A stretch of DNA of 25,117 nucleotides. Origin: CAZBDU01 sp964490725 (GTDB lineage Bacteria; Spirochaetota; Spirochaetia; SZUA-6; DRHE01). Both the position numbers and the translations under genes were made by a program. Location: NCBI GenBank assembly GCA_964490725.1, contig CAZBDU010000083.1, positions 1 through 25,117 on the forward strand, written 5' to 3'. Every line of letters begins with the position of its first letter. The first letter of the stretch is position 1. A model generated the notes under the pieces. It saw nothing but the letters and a program-made list of their open reading frames with translations. It was not told the DNA's origin and did no database searches. This document shows positions 1 through 8,136 of the stretch, one piece after another.

Positions 1-18
1 CGCACCCCCTGCCTCCTC
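1..18 (-). promoter_or_regulatory. Possible ribosome binding site and GTG start of a gene running off the left edge
   Basis: On the minus strand a GAGGAGG motif (positions 12-18) lies 6 nt upstream of a GTG at positions 5-3. It follows the stop codon of the GreB-like gene by about 30 nt. This looks like the start of a downstream gene in the same operon, but only one full codon is inside the window, so the call rests on the ribosome binding site alone. Confidence 0.3.
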
Positions 19-48
19 GTCCGGCGGCAGGCTATGCCCTACGGACTC

Positions 49-594
49 CTAGCGGACCCGCAGCACCCGCAGGCGGGTTTCCCCCGCCGGCAGGCTGAGG
101 CGCACCTCCTGCCCCACCCGGGCGCCCGTCAGCGCCCGGGCCACCGGAGAGATCCAGCTCACCCGTCCAGCCTCTGGCTCCGCCTCGTCCACCCCCACGA
201 TCTGGTAGGTCTTCTCGCCGCCCCCCGGCTCGGCCACGGTAACGGTTGCACCGAAGACCACCCGATCCGGGTCCTGTCCGGCCGGATCGATCACCTCGAG
301 CCGGGCGGCCATCCCGGTGAGGTACTCGATGCGGCGGTCGATCTCCCGCAGACGGCGGCGCTGCACGGTGAGCTGGTCGGGATCCGCCGCCTCCGCCCCG
401 GAGGTCAGACGCGCCACCGCCGCAGCCACCCGCGGGCGCTCGGAGCTCACCAGCTCCCGGAGCTCCTCCTGAAGGCGCTCCGCGCCGGCCGGGGTCATGT
501 AGTTGCGCGCGCCGGGAGGGAGGGGACTCCTGATCTCCGGCACGTCCTCCTCCCCGTACTGGGCGTCCGACTCGTCCACGAATGCTCTGCTCAT
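49..594 (-). CDS. GreA/GreB-family transcript cleavage (elongation) factor, GreB-like
   Basis: 181 aa. The family inserts a coiled coil into the RNA polymerase secondary channel and stimulates cleavage of backtracked RNA. Visible here are an unusual N-terminal extension of about 30 residues, the start of the coiled coil (NYMTPAGAERLQEELREL, 31-48), the second helix with the GreB-like stretch RRLREIDRRIEYLT (80-93), and a C-terminal FKBP-like domain (about 108-181, with FGATVTV and SPVARAL). The ATG at 594 was chosen because GGAGG lies just upstream (CGGAGGAACGG then ATG) and an MSRAF start is common in such proteins; the open frame extends 20 codons further without a comparable site. At the coil tip the catalytic acidic pair, Asp-x-x-Glu in E. 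coli GreB as I recall it, aligns with Glu68-x-x-Asp71. The family is clear; GreA versus GreB subtype is inferred from the helix sequence. Confidence 0.88.
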   Translation of the reverse strand: MSRAFVDESDAQYGEEDVPEIRSPLPPGARNYMTPAGAERLQEELRELVSSERPRVAAAVARLTSGAEAADPDQLTVQRRRLREIDRRIEYLTGMAARLEVIDPAGQDPDRVVFGATVTVAEPGGGEKTYQIVGVDEAEPEAGRVSWISPVARALTGARVGQEVRLSLPAGETRLRVLRVR

Positions 595-714
595 CCGTTC
601 CTCCGCTCTCCGGCGCCAGGACGTACGCCGGGCCTGCCCCCATAAGCTTAGCACGGAACCCCCGGGCCGTGCAGGCCCCGCCGGCGCCCCTTACAATGAA
701 GGCAGGAGGAATCC
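595..714. promoter_or_regulatory. Divergent intergenic region between the GreB-like gene and the CPBP protease gene
   Basis: These 120 bp must carry the promoters of both flanking genes, which point away from each other. On the plus strand there is a TACAAT hexamer at 692-697 but no convincing -35 box at 16-18 bp, and a start about 7 nt beyond it would fall within the ribosome binding site of the protease gene (AGGAGG at about 704-709). On the minus strand no good hexamer pair was found. The existence of promoters is inferred from gene arrangement, not from clear boxes. Confidence 0.3.
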
Positions 715-1407
715 ATGAACGACCGCAGCGCCCCCGCCACCAGGGTCCAGCTCCTGGAGCTGGGGGTCTTCCTCTTTCTCATCCTGCCTTCCATGGCGCT
801 GTCCTCCTTCGTGGTGCGGCAGGGGAGAACCGGCTTCGTCCTCACCGCTACCGCCACCATGCTGCGGGACCTGTCCCTGCTGGCTCTGATCTTCTATTTC
901 CTGTGGCGCAACGGGGAGCCCCCCCGCGCGGTAGGCTGGAGCCGGCGCAACCCCGGGGCCGAAGCGGTGATCGGGGCGGCCCTGTTTCCGGTGATGTTCT
1001 TTGCGCTCAGCCTGCTGCAGCGGCTGCTGGTGGCCCTGGGGTTCACGGCCCCTTCCACCGCCCTGCCCTCCTTTCTCAAAGCCGGCGGCGCGGGCCAGAC
1101 CGCCCTGGCGGTGGTACTGGTGGCGGTGGTGGCCGTGAGCGAGGAGACCATCTTCCGGGGCTATCTATGCCTGCGCCTGCGGGCGCTCACCGGCAGCACG
1201 GCCGCGGCGGTCGTTCTCTCGGCGGCCGTTTTCTCTCTGGGCCACGGCTACGAAGGCTCCGCCGGCGTGATCACCGTGGGCGTGCTGGGAGCGGCCCTGG
1301 CGGTGGTCTACCTCTGGCGCAGCAGCCTGGTGGCGCCCATGGTCATGCACTTCCTGCAGGACTTTCTGGCCATCGTGGTGCTGCCCAATGTCACGGGAGG
1401 GGGCTGA
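715..1407 (+). CDS. CPBP (CAAX protease/bacteriocin-processing, Abi) family intramembrane metalloprotease
   Basis: 230 aa, strongly hydrophobic with about six to eight membrane segments. The three signature motifs are present in order: EExxxR as E143-E144-TIF-R148, FxxxH as FSLGH (His177), and a final HxxxD/N as HFLQD (His212). These residues are expected to hold the metal and activate water inside the membrane. Family members range from prenyl-protein-type proteases to bacteriocin self-immunity proteins, and the substrate cannot be told from sequence. The ATG at 715 is preceded by AGGAGG at 6 nt. The gene is convergent with menG and its 3' end overlaps the menG 3' end by 17 bp, so the two transcripts are complementary there. 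Confidence 0.88.
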   Translation: MNDRSAPATRVQLLELGVFLFLILPSMALSSFVVRQGRTGFVLTATATMLRDLSLLALIFYFLWRNGEPPRAVGWSRRNPGAEAVIGAALFPVMFFALSLLQRLLVALGFTAPSTALPSFLKAGGAGQTALAVVLVAVVAVSEETIFRGYLCLRLRALTGSTAAAVVLSAAVFSLGHGYEGSAGVITVGVLGAALAVVYLWRSSLVAPMVMHFLQDFLAIVVLPNVTGGG

Positions 1408-2161
1408 TCCCCGGTCTTACGCCGACCCAGGCGTGACAGATGCCGCCGCTCAGGCGGCGCACGGACACCCGGCCCACGCCCGCCTCCACCATGAGCCGGC
1501 TCACCTCCTCCGGCCGCAGGAAGTCCAGCACCGAGGAGTACAGGTAGCGGTAGGTGCCGGCGGAGCCGGAGATGACTCCCCCCAGCAGCGGCATCACTCT
1601 GCCCAGGTACAAGCGGAACAGACCGCCCCACAGGCTCTGCGGGGGAGGGGTGAACTCCAGGACCATCAGCTTGCCCCCCGGCCGCAGCAGCCGGGCCAAC
1701 CGGGAAAGCCCCAGGAGCCGGTCGCTCAGATTCCGCAGGCCGAAGGCGATGCCCGCCGCATCGAACCGCGCTTCCTCCGGATGCGGCGGATCGAGCCGCA
1801 GCACGTCGCCGCGCACCAGGCGCACCCGTTGGGCCAGGCCCAGCCGCGCCACCTTGGCCCGCCCCAGCTCCAGCATGCGCTGGGAAAAATCGACTCCCAG
1901 CACCGTCGCCCCCGGCACCGAGCGCGCCAGCGTCACGGCCAGGTCTCCGGTGCCGCAGCAGGCGTCCAGGATCCGCGCTCCCGGGGGAAGGTCCGCCATG
2001 CGGACCAGAACGCGGCGCCAGGCCCTGTCGATGTTGAGGCTGAACAGGTGGTTCAGGGCGTCGTAGGTGCCGGCGGCCCGATCGAACAGACGGCGCACCC
2101 CCTCTGCCCGGCCGCCGCCCGGCGCCCTCACCGGCCTGCCCCCCGGGTTGCGGTTTGACAA
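1391..2161 (-). CDS. menG: Demethylmenaquinone methyltransferase (UbiE/MenG)
   Basis: 256 aa from the TTG at 2161. The enzyme transfers a methyl group from S-adenosylmethionine to demethylmenaquinone, the last step of menaquinone synthesis. Visible are SAM-binding motif I (RILDACCGTGDLA, 64-76), the UbiE-type FGLRN (140-144), the post-motif PGGKLMVLEF (161-170), and the signature TYRYLYSSV (203-211). Length fits the family. The start is uncertain: the TTG has no strong ribosome binding site, whereas an in-frame GTG ten codons later (2131) is preceded by GGGGGG. The family core begins near VRRLFDRAAGTYDALN (22-37), so either start keeps it. The gene is divergent from menA, which supports the menaquinone assignment over ubiquinone. 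Confidence 0.93.
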   Translation of the reverse strand: MSNRNPGGRPVRAPGGGRAEGVRRLFDRAAGTYDALNHLFSLNIDRAWRRVLVRMADLPPGARILDACCGTGDLAVTLARSVPGATVLGVDFSQRMLELGRAKVARLGLAQRVRLVRGDVLRLDPPHPEEARFDAAGIAFGLRNLSDRLLGLSRLARLLRPGGKLMVLEFTPPPQSLWGGLFRLYLGRVMPLLGGVISGSAGTYRYLYSSVLDFLRPEEVSRLMVEAGVGRVSVRRLSGGICHAWVGVRPGISPLP

Positions 2162-2183
2162 CGCCGACCGGTTGGTCGAGGAT
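2155..2183 (+). promoter_or_regulatory. Candidate menA promoter in the menG/menA divergent region
   Basis: A perfect TTGACA lies at 2155-2160. A 17-bp spacer leads to GAGGAT at 2178-2183, which matches the -10 consensus at only 3 of 6 positions. The menA GTG start is at 2245, giving a leader of about 55 nt. The TTGACA overlaps the proposed TTG start codon of menG on the other strand, another reason to doubt that start. The -35 is good and the -10 poor. Confidence 0.35.
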
Positions 2184-2244
2184 TGAAGAGTGGAATCGCA
2201 GCCTGCCGCGGGCTGCGACCCCCAACGGGAAAGGGGAACGACGA

Positions 2245-3318
2245 GTGAAATCCATCGACAGAGTGCCGCCGGAGGCAGGCGGAGGTTCCGTGCGCACCTG
2301 GTGGCGGGCCTGCCGCTTCCATTTCGTGCCTCCCAGCTACCTGCCCGCGGTGCTGGGCTCCGTGGTGGCCTGGGCCGCGGGGGTGCCCTTCCGCTTCGGC
2401 TGGTTCCTCCTCACCGTGCTCGGCGTGACGTTCAACCACGTGGCCCTGAACATGACCGATGACTACTTCGATTTCGCCCATGCGGCGGACGGCGCCGAAG
2501 GGAGCAATCCCTACAGCGGCGGCAGCGGCACCCTGACCTCCGGCGCGATCGCTCCTCCGGCCATGCTGCGGGCGTTCATCCTGATGTACGCCCTGACGGT
2601 CGCCGCGGGGATCTACCTCACCCTGGTCAGGGGCTGGCCGGTGCTGGCCTTCGGGCTGTTCGGCCTTCTTTCCGCCATCTTCTACACCGCCCCGCCGGTG
2701 AAGTACGCCTACCGCGGGCTGGGCGAGCTCTCGCAGCTGGTGAACTTCAGCCTCACCATCGGGCTGGGGGCCTTCTTCGTGCAGGCCGGCCGCCTTTCCT
2801 GGGAGGCGGCTCTGGCGGTGCTCCCGCTGGGGTTCATGATGTTCTCCATGATCACGATCAACGAGATCCCCGACGGGGCGGAGGACCGCCGGGCGGGGAA
2901 GCGCACGCTGGTGGTGCGCTTCGGCGCCCGGGCCGGCGTGTGGCTGTACGCGGCGGGCATGATCGCCGCCTACCTTACGGTCCTGGCTTCTCCGCTTGCC
3001 GGGCTGACCACCCGGTGGAGCTGGATCTCCCTGGCCAGCGCGCCGCTGTTCCTGCGGGCGCTGCTCATCCTGGGGCGCCACTACCGAGATCCCGCCGCCA
3101 TGGCGCCGGCCAACCTCCTGACCATTCAGGCTCACAATCTCTGCGGGCTTCTTCTGATCGCCGGTTGGCTGATCCGCGGAACCAGGGCCGGGATGGCCGT
3201 TTCCCAGATGGGCGCTCCGCTGGCGGTGCTGGCCGTCCTGTACGCGCCCGTGGCGCTGCGTGTCTTCGGTCCGGCTCTGCGCGCCGCCCTGAGCGCCATA
3301 CGCCCCGCCCACCCTTGA
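2245..3318 (+). CDS. menA: 1,4-dihydroxy-2-naphthoate polyprenyltransferase (UbiA family)
   Basis: 357 aa, polytopic membrane prenyltransferase that attaches the isoprenoid tail to dihydroxynaphthoate, producing the substrate of MenG. The first Asp-rich motif is TDDYFDF with D72, D73 and D76; the second is NEIPDGAED with N206, D210 and D214. These bind magnesium and prenyl diphosphate in the family. About eight to nine hydrophobic segments follow each other through the protein. The GTG at 2245 is chosen because AAAGGGG lies about 8 nt upstream. The frame is open back to 2155, but that portion (30 codons) has no family match and overlaps the candidate promoter. The gene ends 10 bp from the convergent nuoN. 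The neighbouring menG gene supports MenA rather than another UbiA member. Confidence 0.92.
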   Translation: MKSIDRVPPEAGGGSVRTWWRACRFHFVPPSYLPAVLGSVVAWAAGVPFRFGWFLLTVLGVTFNHVALNMTDDYFDFAHAADGAEGSNPYSGGSGTLTSGAIAPPAMLRAFILMYALTVAAGIYLTLVRGWPVLAFGLFGLLSAIFYTAPPVKYAYRGLGELSQLVNFSLTIGLGAFFVQAGRLSWEAALAVLPLGFMMFSMITINEIPDGAEDRRAGKRTLVVRFGARAGVWLYAAGMIAAYLTVLASPLAGLTTRWSWISLASAPLFLRALLILGRHYRDPAAMAPANLLTIQAHNLCGLLLIAGWLIRGTRAGMAVSQMGAPLAVLAVLYAPVALRVFGPALRAALSAIRPAHP

Positions 3319-3328
3319 GACCCGCCGG

Positions 3329-4753
3329 CTAGAACAGGCCGCTCAGAGCGGCCCCGATCAGCGAAGCCAGCGGCGCCGGGTACACCCCCAGCACCAGCAG
3401 CGCCGCGGTGAGGCCCGCCAGGGCGACTCCCCCGGCCACCGTGCGCGCTCCCGCGGCCCCGCCCCCGGAAGGGGGCGCAAACAGGGACACGATCACCCGC
3501 AGGTAGTAGAACAGCCCGATGACGCTTCCCGCCACCAGGATCAGCACCAGCGCCGTGAGGCCGGCGCTGACGCCCGCGGCGAGCAGGTAGATCTTGCCCA
3601 GGAAGCCGCCGGTAATGGGGATGCCCGCCAGGGAAAGCATCCCCACCGTGAGCGCAGCGGTCAGCCATGGCCTGCTCCAGGCCAGGGAGCGGAAGTCCGC
3701 CAGATCGTCGGCCTCCCCACCGCCGGCCGACAGCGTGATGACGGCGCCGAACACCCCCAGGGTGGCCAGAAAATACACCACCAGATAGAAGCCCGCCGCC
3801 GCAGCGCCGCGCTCACCCGCCGCCAGAAGGGCGACCAGCAGGTAGCCCATGTGGGCGACCGAGGAGTAGCCCAGCAGCCGGCGCACGCTCTGCTGCCGCA
3901 GGGCCAGGAGGTTGCCCGCCAGCATGGACAGCCCCGAGAACACCCCCAGCGCCACCACCAGCGCCGAGGGGCCGTGGAGGCCCACCCGCGCCGCGTAGCG
4001 GAGCAGCAGCGCGAACAGCGCGCCTTTAGACACCGTGGCGATGAAGGCCGCCACCGGCGCCGGCGCACCCTGGAACACGTCCGGCGACCAGAGATGAAAG
4101 GGCACCAGGCTCAGCTTGAACCCCAGCCCCACCAGGAACAGCCCGATGCCGGCCACCGACAGCGTCCCCAGATGCGCGGAGAGCGCCGAAGCCGTGCCGG
4201 CGAACTGCAGCGTTCCGGTCTCCGCATACACCAGGGCGATCCCGAACAGCAGGAACGCCGAGGAGCCCCCGGAGAGGATGAGGTACTTCACCCCCGCCTC
4301 CAGGGAAGCGGGGGTGCGCCGCCGGTAGGCGGCCAGGACGAAAAAGCTGACGCTGAGGATCTCCAGGGCCAGGAAGAAGGAGGCGTAATGGCTGCTGGAG
4401 ACCACGGCAGCGCCCCCGGCGGTGGCAGTCAGCAGCAGCAGGTAGTACTCCTCCCGCTGCTCCTGCCGGCCCCTCCAGTAGGCCAGGGAGAAGAGGCAGA
4501 CCACGAAGGAGGCGGCCACCACCAGACCCGTGAACAGCAGCGAGTAGCGATCCACCAGCAGCAGCCCTGTCACGGCCCGCGGCGCCACCCTGGCGGCCGG
4601 AATCAGGCACAGGAGCGAGGCGGCCAGGCCGGCCAGGCTCAGCCAGGCAGCCGCCTGCCGGCTGCGGCGGATGGCCGCCGCCAGGAGAACCAGCACGGCC
4701 GCCAGGATGATCACCAGGATGGGAAGCAGGGCTATTCCGTCCGTCACTGTCAT
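3329..4753 (-). CDS. nuoN: NADH-quinone oxidoreductase subunit N
   Basis: 474 aa, one of the three antiporter-like proton-channel subunits in the membrane arm of complex I. About 14 membrane segments are visible. The channel glutamate is E131 in FLALEILSVSFF and a channel lysine is K156 in EAGVKYLIL. Length is typical for NuoN. The ATG at 4753 has GGAGG 6 nt upstream and overlaps the nuoM stop by 4 bp (ATGA), so translation is probably coupled. It is the last gene of the nuo operon, as in E. coli, and it runs into the convergent menA gene. Confidence 0.96.
   Translation of the reverse strand: MTVTDGIALLPILVIILAAVLVLLAAAIRRSRQAAAWLSLAGLAASLLCLIPAARVAPRAVTGLLLVDRYSLLFTGLVVAASFVVCLFSLAYWRGRQEQREEYYLLLLTATAGGAAVVSSSHYASFFLALEILSVSFFVLAAYRRRTPASLEAGVKYLILSGGSSAFLLFGIALVYAETGTLQFAGTASALSAHLGTLSVAGIGLFLVGLGFKLSLVPFHLWSPDVFQGAPAPVAAFIATVSKGALFALLLRYAARVGLHGPSALVVALGVFSGLSMLAGNLLALRQQSVRRLLGYSSVAHMGYLLVALLAAGERGAAAAGFYLVVYFLATLGVFGAVITLSAGGGEADDLADFRSLAWSRPWLTAALTVGMLSLAGIPITGGFLGKIYLLAAGVSAGLTALVLILVAGSVIGLFYYLRVIVSLFAPPSGGGAAGARTVAGGVALAGLTAALLVLGVYPAPLASLIGAALSGLF
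3337..3353. terminator. Perfect short hairpin at the menA/nuoN convergence
   Basis: A 7-bp perfect stem (GGCCGCT with AGCGGCC) with a 3-nt CAG loop sits 19 bp past the menA stop, inside the last codons of nuoN. It is placed where a bidirectional terminator would be expected between two convergent genes. Neither strand has a T-tract after the stem, so it is at best a weak or factor-dependent stop, and it could be a by-product of coding sequence. Confidence 0.25.
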
Positions 4754-6246
4754 GCTCCGCCTCCGGTGTGGATGTAGGGAATGGCCTCCACGAAGGGACG
4801 CGCCTTGTCCAGGACGGACTGCGGGAAGAGGCCCAGCCACAGGACCAGGAGCAGCAGCGCGCCCAGCATGATCACGTCGCCGGCCCTCAGGTCCGGCATG
4901 CGGATTCCTTCCGGAAGCGGCCCCTGCATGGAGCGCCGCACCATCCCCACCGCGTAGACCACGGACACGATCATGCCGCCGGCCGCCACCGCCGCGAAGG
5001 GGATGCTCACCCGGAAGGTGCCCAGGATCACCAGGAACTCACCAACGAAGTTGGCCAGTCCGGGCAGGCCAAGAGCTGCCAGGGCGAAGAACAGGGTCAG
5101 CCCGGCGAAGCGGGGGGAAGTGGTCCACAGCCCGCCCAGCCGGCGCAGATCCCGCGTACCGGACCGCTCCTTCAGGAAGCCGGCCAGGATAAACAGGGCC
5201 CCGGTGGTCAGCCCGTGGGCCACCATCAGCATCACCGCTCCCTGCATGGCCGCCACGTTTCCGGCGTAGATCCCCAGCAGGGTGAACCCCAGGTGGCTGA
5301 TGCTGGTGTAGGCGATCAGCCGTTTCAGATCGTTCTGGCGGAAGGCGGCCATGCCTCCGTAGATGATCCCCGCCACCCCCAGCGCCATGGCCCAGGGCGC
5401 AAGCCGCATGGAGGCCATGGGGAACAGCGGCAGGGCAAAGCGGATCAACCCGTAGGCCCCGGTCTTCAGCAGCAGCCCAGCCAGCTCCACGCTGCCGGCG
5501 GTGGGAGCGGCGGTGTGGGCGTCCGGCAGCCAGGGGTGCAGCCCGAAGATCGGGTGCTTCACCCCGAAGGCCAGGAAGAAGCCCATCATCAGAAGAAAGC
5601 CCGCCGGCGCGGACAGGTTGGTGCCCATCAGGCGCAGCGCGTCGAAGGTGTACTCCCCGGTCTGGGCGCCGTGCAGGAAGTACAGCCCCAGGGTAGCCAC
5701 CAGCAGCAGCAGCCCGCCGGCCTGCGTGAACAGGAAGAACTTGTAGGCGGCCCGGCGTCTGTCCTCCTCCTCGTCCCCCCAGAGCAGGATGAGGAAGAAG
5801 GTGGGCACCAGCATCAGCTCCCAGAACAGGTAAAAGAGGAACAGGTCCAGGGCCAGGAAGACCCCCATCACTCCGGCCAGCGCCAGAAGCAGGTTGAAGT
5901 GGAAGAAGCCCACCCGCTGCCGGATGGTGCTCCAGGAGACCGCCACGGACAGCAGGCCCAGCAGGGCGGTGAGCAGCACCATCAGCAGGCTGAGCCCGTC
6001 CAGGGCCAGGTAGATCTCCGCGCCCAGCGCCGGGATCCAGGGCAGGCGCAGCTGTTCCATCCAGCTCCCCCCGACGGGAATCACCGAAATGTAGGGATGC
6101 ATTGCCCACAGCGCGATCCCCAGGGCCAGGGCGGCCCCCATAGCCACGAAAGAGACCAGGCGTGCGGCCAGCGCGCTGAAGCGGCCGAACAGCCACGCCA
6201 GGAGCGCCCCGGCCAGCGGCAGCAGCACGAGCAGCACCAGGTTCAT
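4750..6246 (-). CDS. nuoM: NADH-quinone oxidoreductase subunit M
   Basis: 498 aa, antiporter-like proton channel subunit of complex I. The key glutamate is E143 in FYLFWELMLVPTFF and the broken-helix lysine is K169 in AAYKFFLFTQAGG. The segment HTAAPTAGSVELAGLLLKTG carries the family's conserved lysine of the second half-channel. Start ATG at 6246 overlaps the nuoL stop by 4 bp (ATGA). The frame remains open another 83 codons upstream inside nuoL, but that stretch is arginine/proline/glycine-rich shadow sequence, so the coupled ATG is preferred. The local ribosome binding site is weak, consistent with translation coupled to nuoL. Confidence 0.97.
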   Translation of the reverse strand: MNLVLLVLLPLAGALLAWLFGRFSALAARLVSFVAMGAALALGIALWAMHPYISVIPVGGSWMEQLRLPWIPALGAEIYLALDGLSLLMVLLTALLGLLSVAVSWSTIRQRVGFFHFNLLLALAGVMGVFLALDLFLFYLFWELMLVPTFFLILLWGDEEEDRRRAAYKFFLFTQAGGLLLLVATLGLYFLHGAQTGEYTFDALRLMGTNLSAPAGFLLMMGFFLAFGVKHPIFGLHPWLPDAHTAAPTAGSVELAGLLLKTGAYGLIRFALPLFPMASMRLAPWAMALGVAGIIYGGMAAFRQNDLKRLIAYTSISHLGFTLLGIYAGNVAAMQGAVMLMVAHGLTTGALFILAGFLKERSGTRDLRRLGGLWTTSPRFAGLTLFFALAALGLPGLANFVGEFLVILGTFRVSIPFAAVAAGGMIVSVVYAVGMVRRSMQGPLPEGIRMPDLRAGDVIMLGALLLLVLWLGLFPQSVLDKARPFVEAIPYIHTGGGA

Positions 6247-8135
6247 AGCATCACCACCAGCACCAGGATCAGCGCCGCCCCGAAGGTGACGGCCGCGGCG
6301 TAGCGCCGCACCCGGCCGTTCTGGCTCAGGCCCAGCCCCTGGTGCAGGAGGTCCGCCAGCCAGGCCAGGCCGCGATAGGGCCAGTTCAGCGGATCGGCGC
6401 GCAGGGCTTCGGCCACCCGGCGGTAGGGAAGTACGGCGATCCGCTCGTAGAGCCAGTCGAAGCCCCAGCCGGAAACCCACAGCCGCCGGAGCCACGCTCC
6501 CCTGGGCAGAGCCTGCGGAATCTCAACGGCCCGCACCCGCAGGCGAAAGATCGCGAAGGCCAGCAGGATCCCCAGCGCGGAGGCCGCCTGGGAGGCTCCC
6601 AGGAGCAGCCACTCCGACCACTCCCGGGTGGGCTGGGGCGCGAACCGCGGCACCGCCGCGCCAAGGAACCCGGAGAGGACCCGCACGTTCCCCAGCCCGG
6701 CGGGGGTCTGGAGGTACCCTGTCAGCGCCGCGGCGGCGGCCAGGATCAGCAGCGGCACCGTCATCACCGCGCCGGGGCGTCCGCTGGGACGCGTACGTTC
6801 CGGGCCGAGAAAGGCAATGAAGATCATCCGAAAGGTGTACACCGCCGTCAGCACGACCCCCACCATGCCGAGCAGCGACAGCGCCAGGCTGCCCCGCGTG
6901 GAGGCGAACACCTGGCTCAGGATCCAGTCCTTGCTAAAAAACCCGGAAAGCAGCGGCGGGAAGGCCGCCATCGACATCCCGCCGATCAGAAAGGTCCAGA
7001 ACACCACCGGCATCCGTCTCCACAGGCCCCCCATGTGAAAGATGTCGTGATCCTCGTGCAGATACATGATCAGGCAGCCGGCGCCGAGAAACAGCAGGGA
7101 CTTGAAGCAGGCATGGGTCATGAAGTGAAAGGCCGCGGCCTGCCAGGCACCGACCCCCAGGGCCAGGAACATGTAGCCGATCTGGCTGATCGTGGAGTAG
7201 GCCAGCACCCGCTTGATGTCCCGCTGCACCGTGGCGCTGAACCCGGCCAGCACCAGGGTCGCCCCGCCGATCACCCCGACCAGCAGGTGCACGGTAGGGG
7301 CCAGCGCGAACAGGACGTTCATCCGTGCGATCAGGTACACGCCGGCGGTCACCATGGTGGCGGCGTGGATGAGCGCGCTCACCGGAGTGGGACCCGCCAT
7401 GGCGTCGGGCAGCCAGGTCTGCAGGGGCAGCTGGGCGCTCTTGCCCACAGCGCCCGCCAGCAGCAGCGCCGCCGCGGCGGTGGCCATGGGCGCCCCCCGC
7501 TGCCACTGTCCGCCGGCCCGGGAGAGGATCTCCTGGATGCCGGTGCCGCCCAGGCTGGTGAACAACAGAATGATCCCCAGGATGAGGGCCGCGTCCCCCA
7601 CCCTGGTTACCACGAAGGCCTTCACCGCCGCGGAGGTGTTGGCCGGCTCCCGGTACCAGAACCCGATCAGCAGGTAGCTGCAGAGCCCCACCCCCTCCCA
7701 GCCCAGGTACATCAGCAGCAGGTTGTCCGCCAGCACCAGGATCAGCATGGAGGCCACGAAGAGGTTCAGGTAGGCGAAGAACCGGCTGTAGCCGTCGTGC
7801 TCCGCCATGAAGACCGTCGAGTAGAGATGGATGAGAAAGCCCACCCCGGCGATCACCAGCACCCAGAGCAGCGACAGGGCGTCCAGGTACACCCCCATCC
7901 AGACCCTTAAGCCCGGCACGTCCATCCACCCCCACAGCGCCCCGACGCCCAGCGGCCCGGGGAAGGTGGAGCCCAGGTAGGAAACCGCGGCGGCCGCTGA
8001 GGCCAGCATCGACAGGCCCACCGAGCCCGCCCCGATGACGGCGCAGGCGGTGCGGGGGAGCCTTCCCCCCAGGGTGGCCAGCACCACGAACCCCGCCAGG
8101 GGAAAAGCCGGAATCAGCCAGACGAGCACGTTCAT
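6243..8135 (-). CDS. nuoL: NADH-quinone oxidoreductase subunit L
   Basis: 630 aa, the distal antiporter-like subunit of complex I. The channel glutamate is E147 in YLGWEGVGLCSYLLIGFW, and the conserved segment DAMAGPTPVSALIHAATMV is intact. The C-terminal third contains the sequence expected for the long lateral helix and a final anchoring membrane segment (the last 20 or so residues, ending LVLVVML). Length is close to the usual 600-650 aa. The ATG at 8135 lies 1 nt after the nuoK stop, with AGAGG upstream, and the gene is followed by nuoM with an ATGA overlap. Confidence 0.97.
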   Translation of the reverse strand: MNVLVWLIPAFPLAGFVVLATLGGRLPRTACAVIGAGSVGLSMLASAAAAVSYLGSTFPGPLGVGALWGWMDVPGLRVWMGVYLDALSLLWVLVIAGVGFLIHLYSTVFMAEHDGYSRFFAYLNLFVASMLILVLADNLLLMYLGWEGVGLCSYLLIGFWYREPANTSAAVKAFVVTRVGDAALILGIILLFTSLGGTGIQEILSRAGGQWQRGAPMATAAAALLLAGAVGKSAQLPLQTWLPDAMAGPTPVSALIHAATMVTAGVYLIARMNVLFALAPTVHLLVGVIGGATLVLAGFSATVQRDIKRVLAYSTISQIGYMFLALGVGAWQAAAFHFMTHACFKSLLFLGAGCLIMYLHEDHDIFHMGGLWRRMPVVFWTFLIGGMSMAAFPPLLSGFFSKDWILSQVFASTRGSLALSLLGMVGVVLTAVYTFRMIFIAFLGPERTRPSGRPGAVMTVPLLILAAAAALTGYLQTPAGLGNVRVLSGFLGAAVPRFAPQPTREWSEWLLLGASQAASALGILLAFAIFRLRVRAVEIPQALPRGAWLRRLWVSGWGFDWLYERIAVLPYRRVAEALRADPLNWPYRGLAWLADLLHQGLGLSQNGRVRRYAAAVTFGAALILVLVVML

Positions 8136-8136
8136 G

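Noticed and set aside
4768..7910. Two very long plus-strand open frames (about 511 and 522 codons) antisense to nuoM and nuoL
   Set aside because: Their products are repetitive in Gln, His, Pro, Gly and Arg without any family motif, as expected for the reverse strand of GC-rich genes for membrane proteins. The nuo genes on the other strand are unmistakable.
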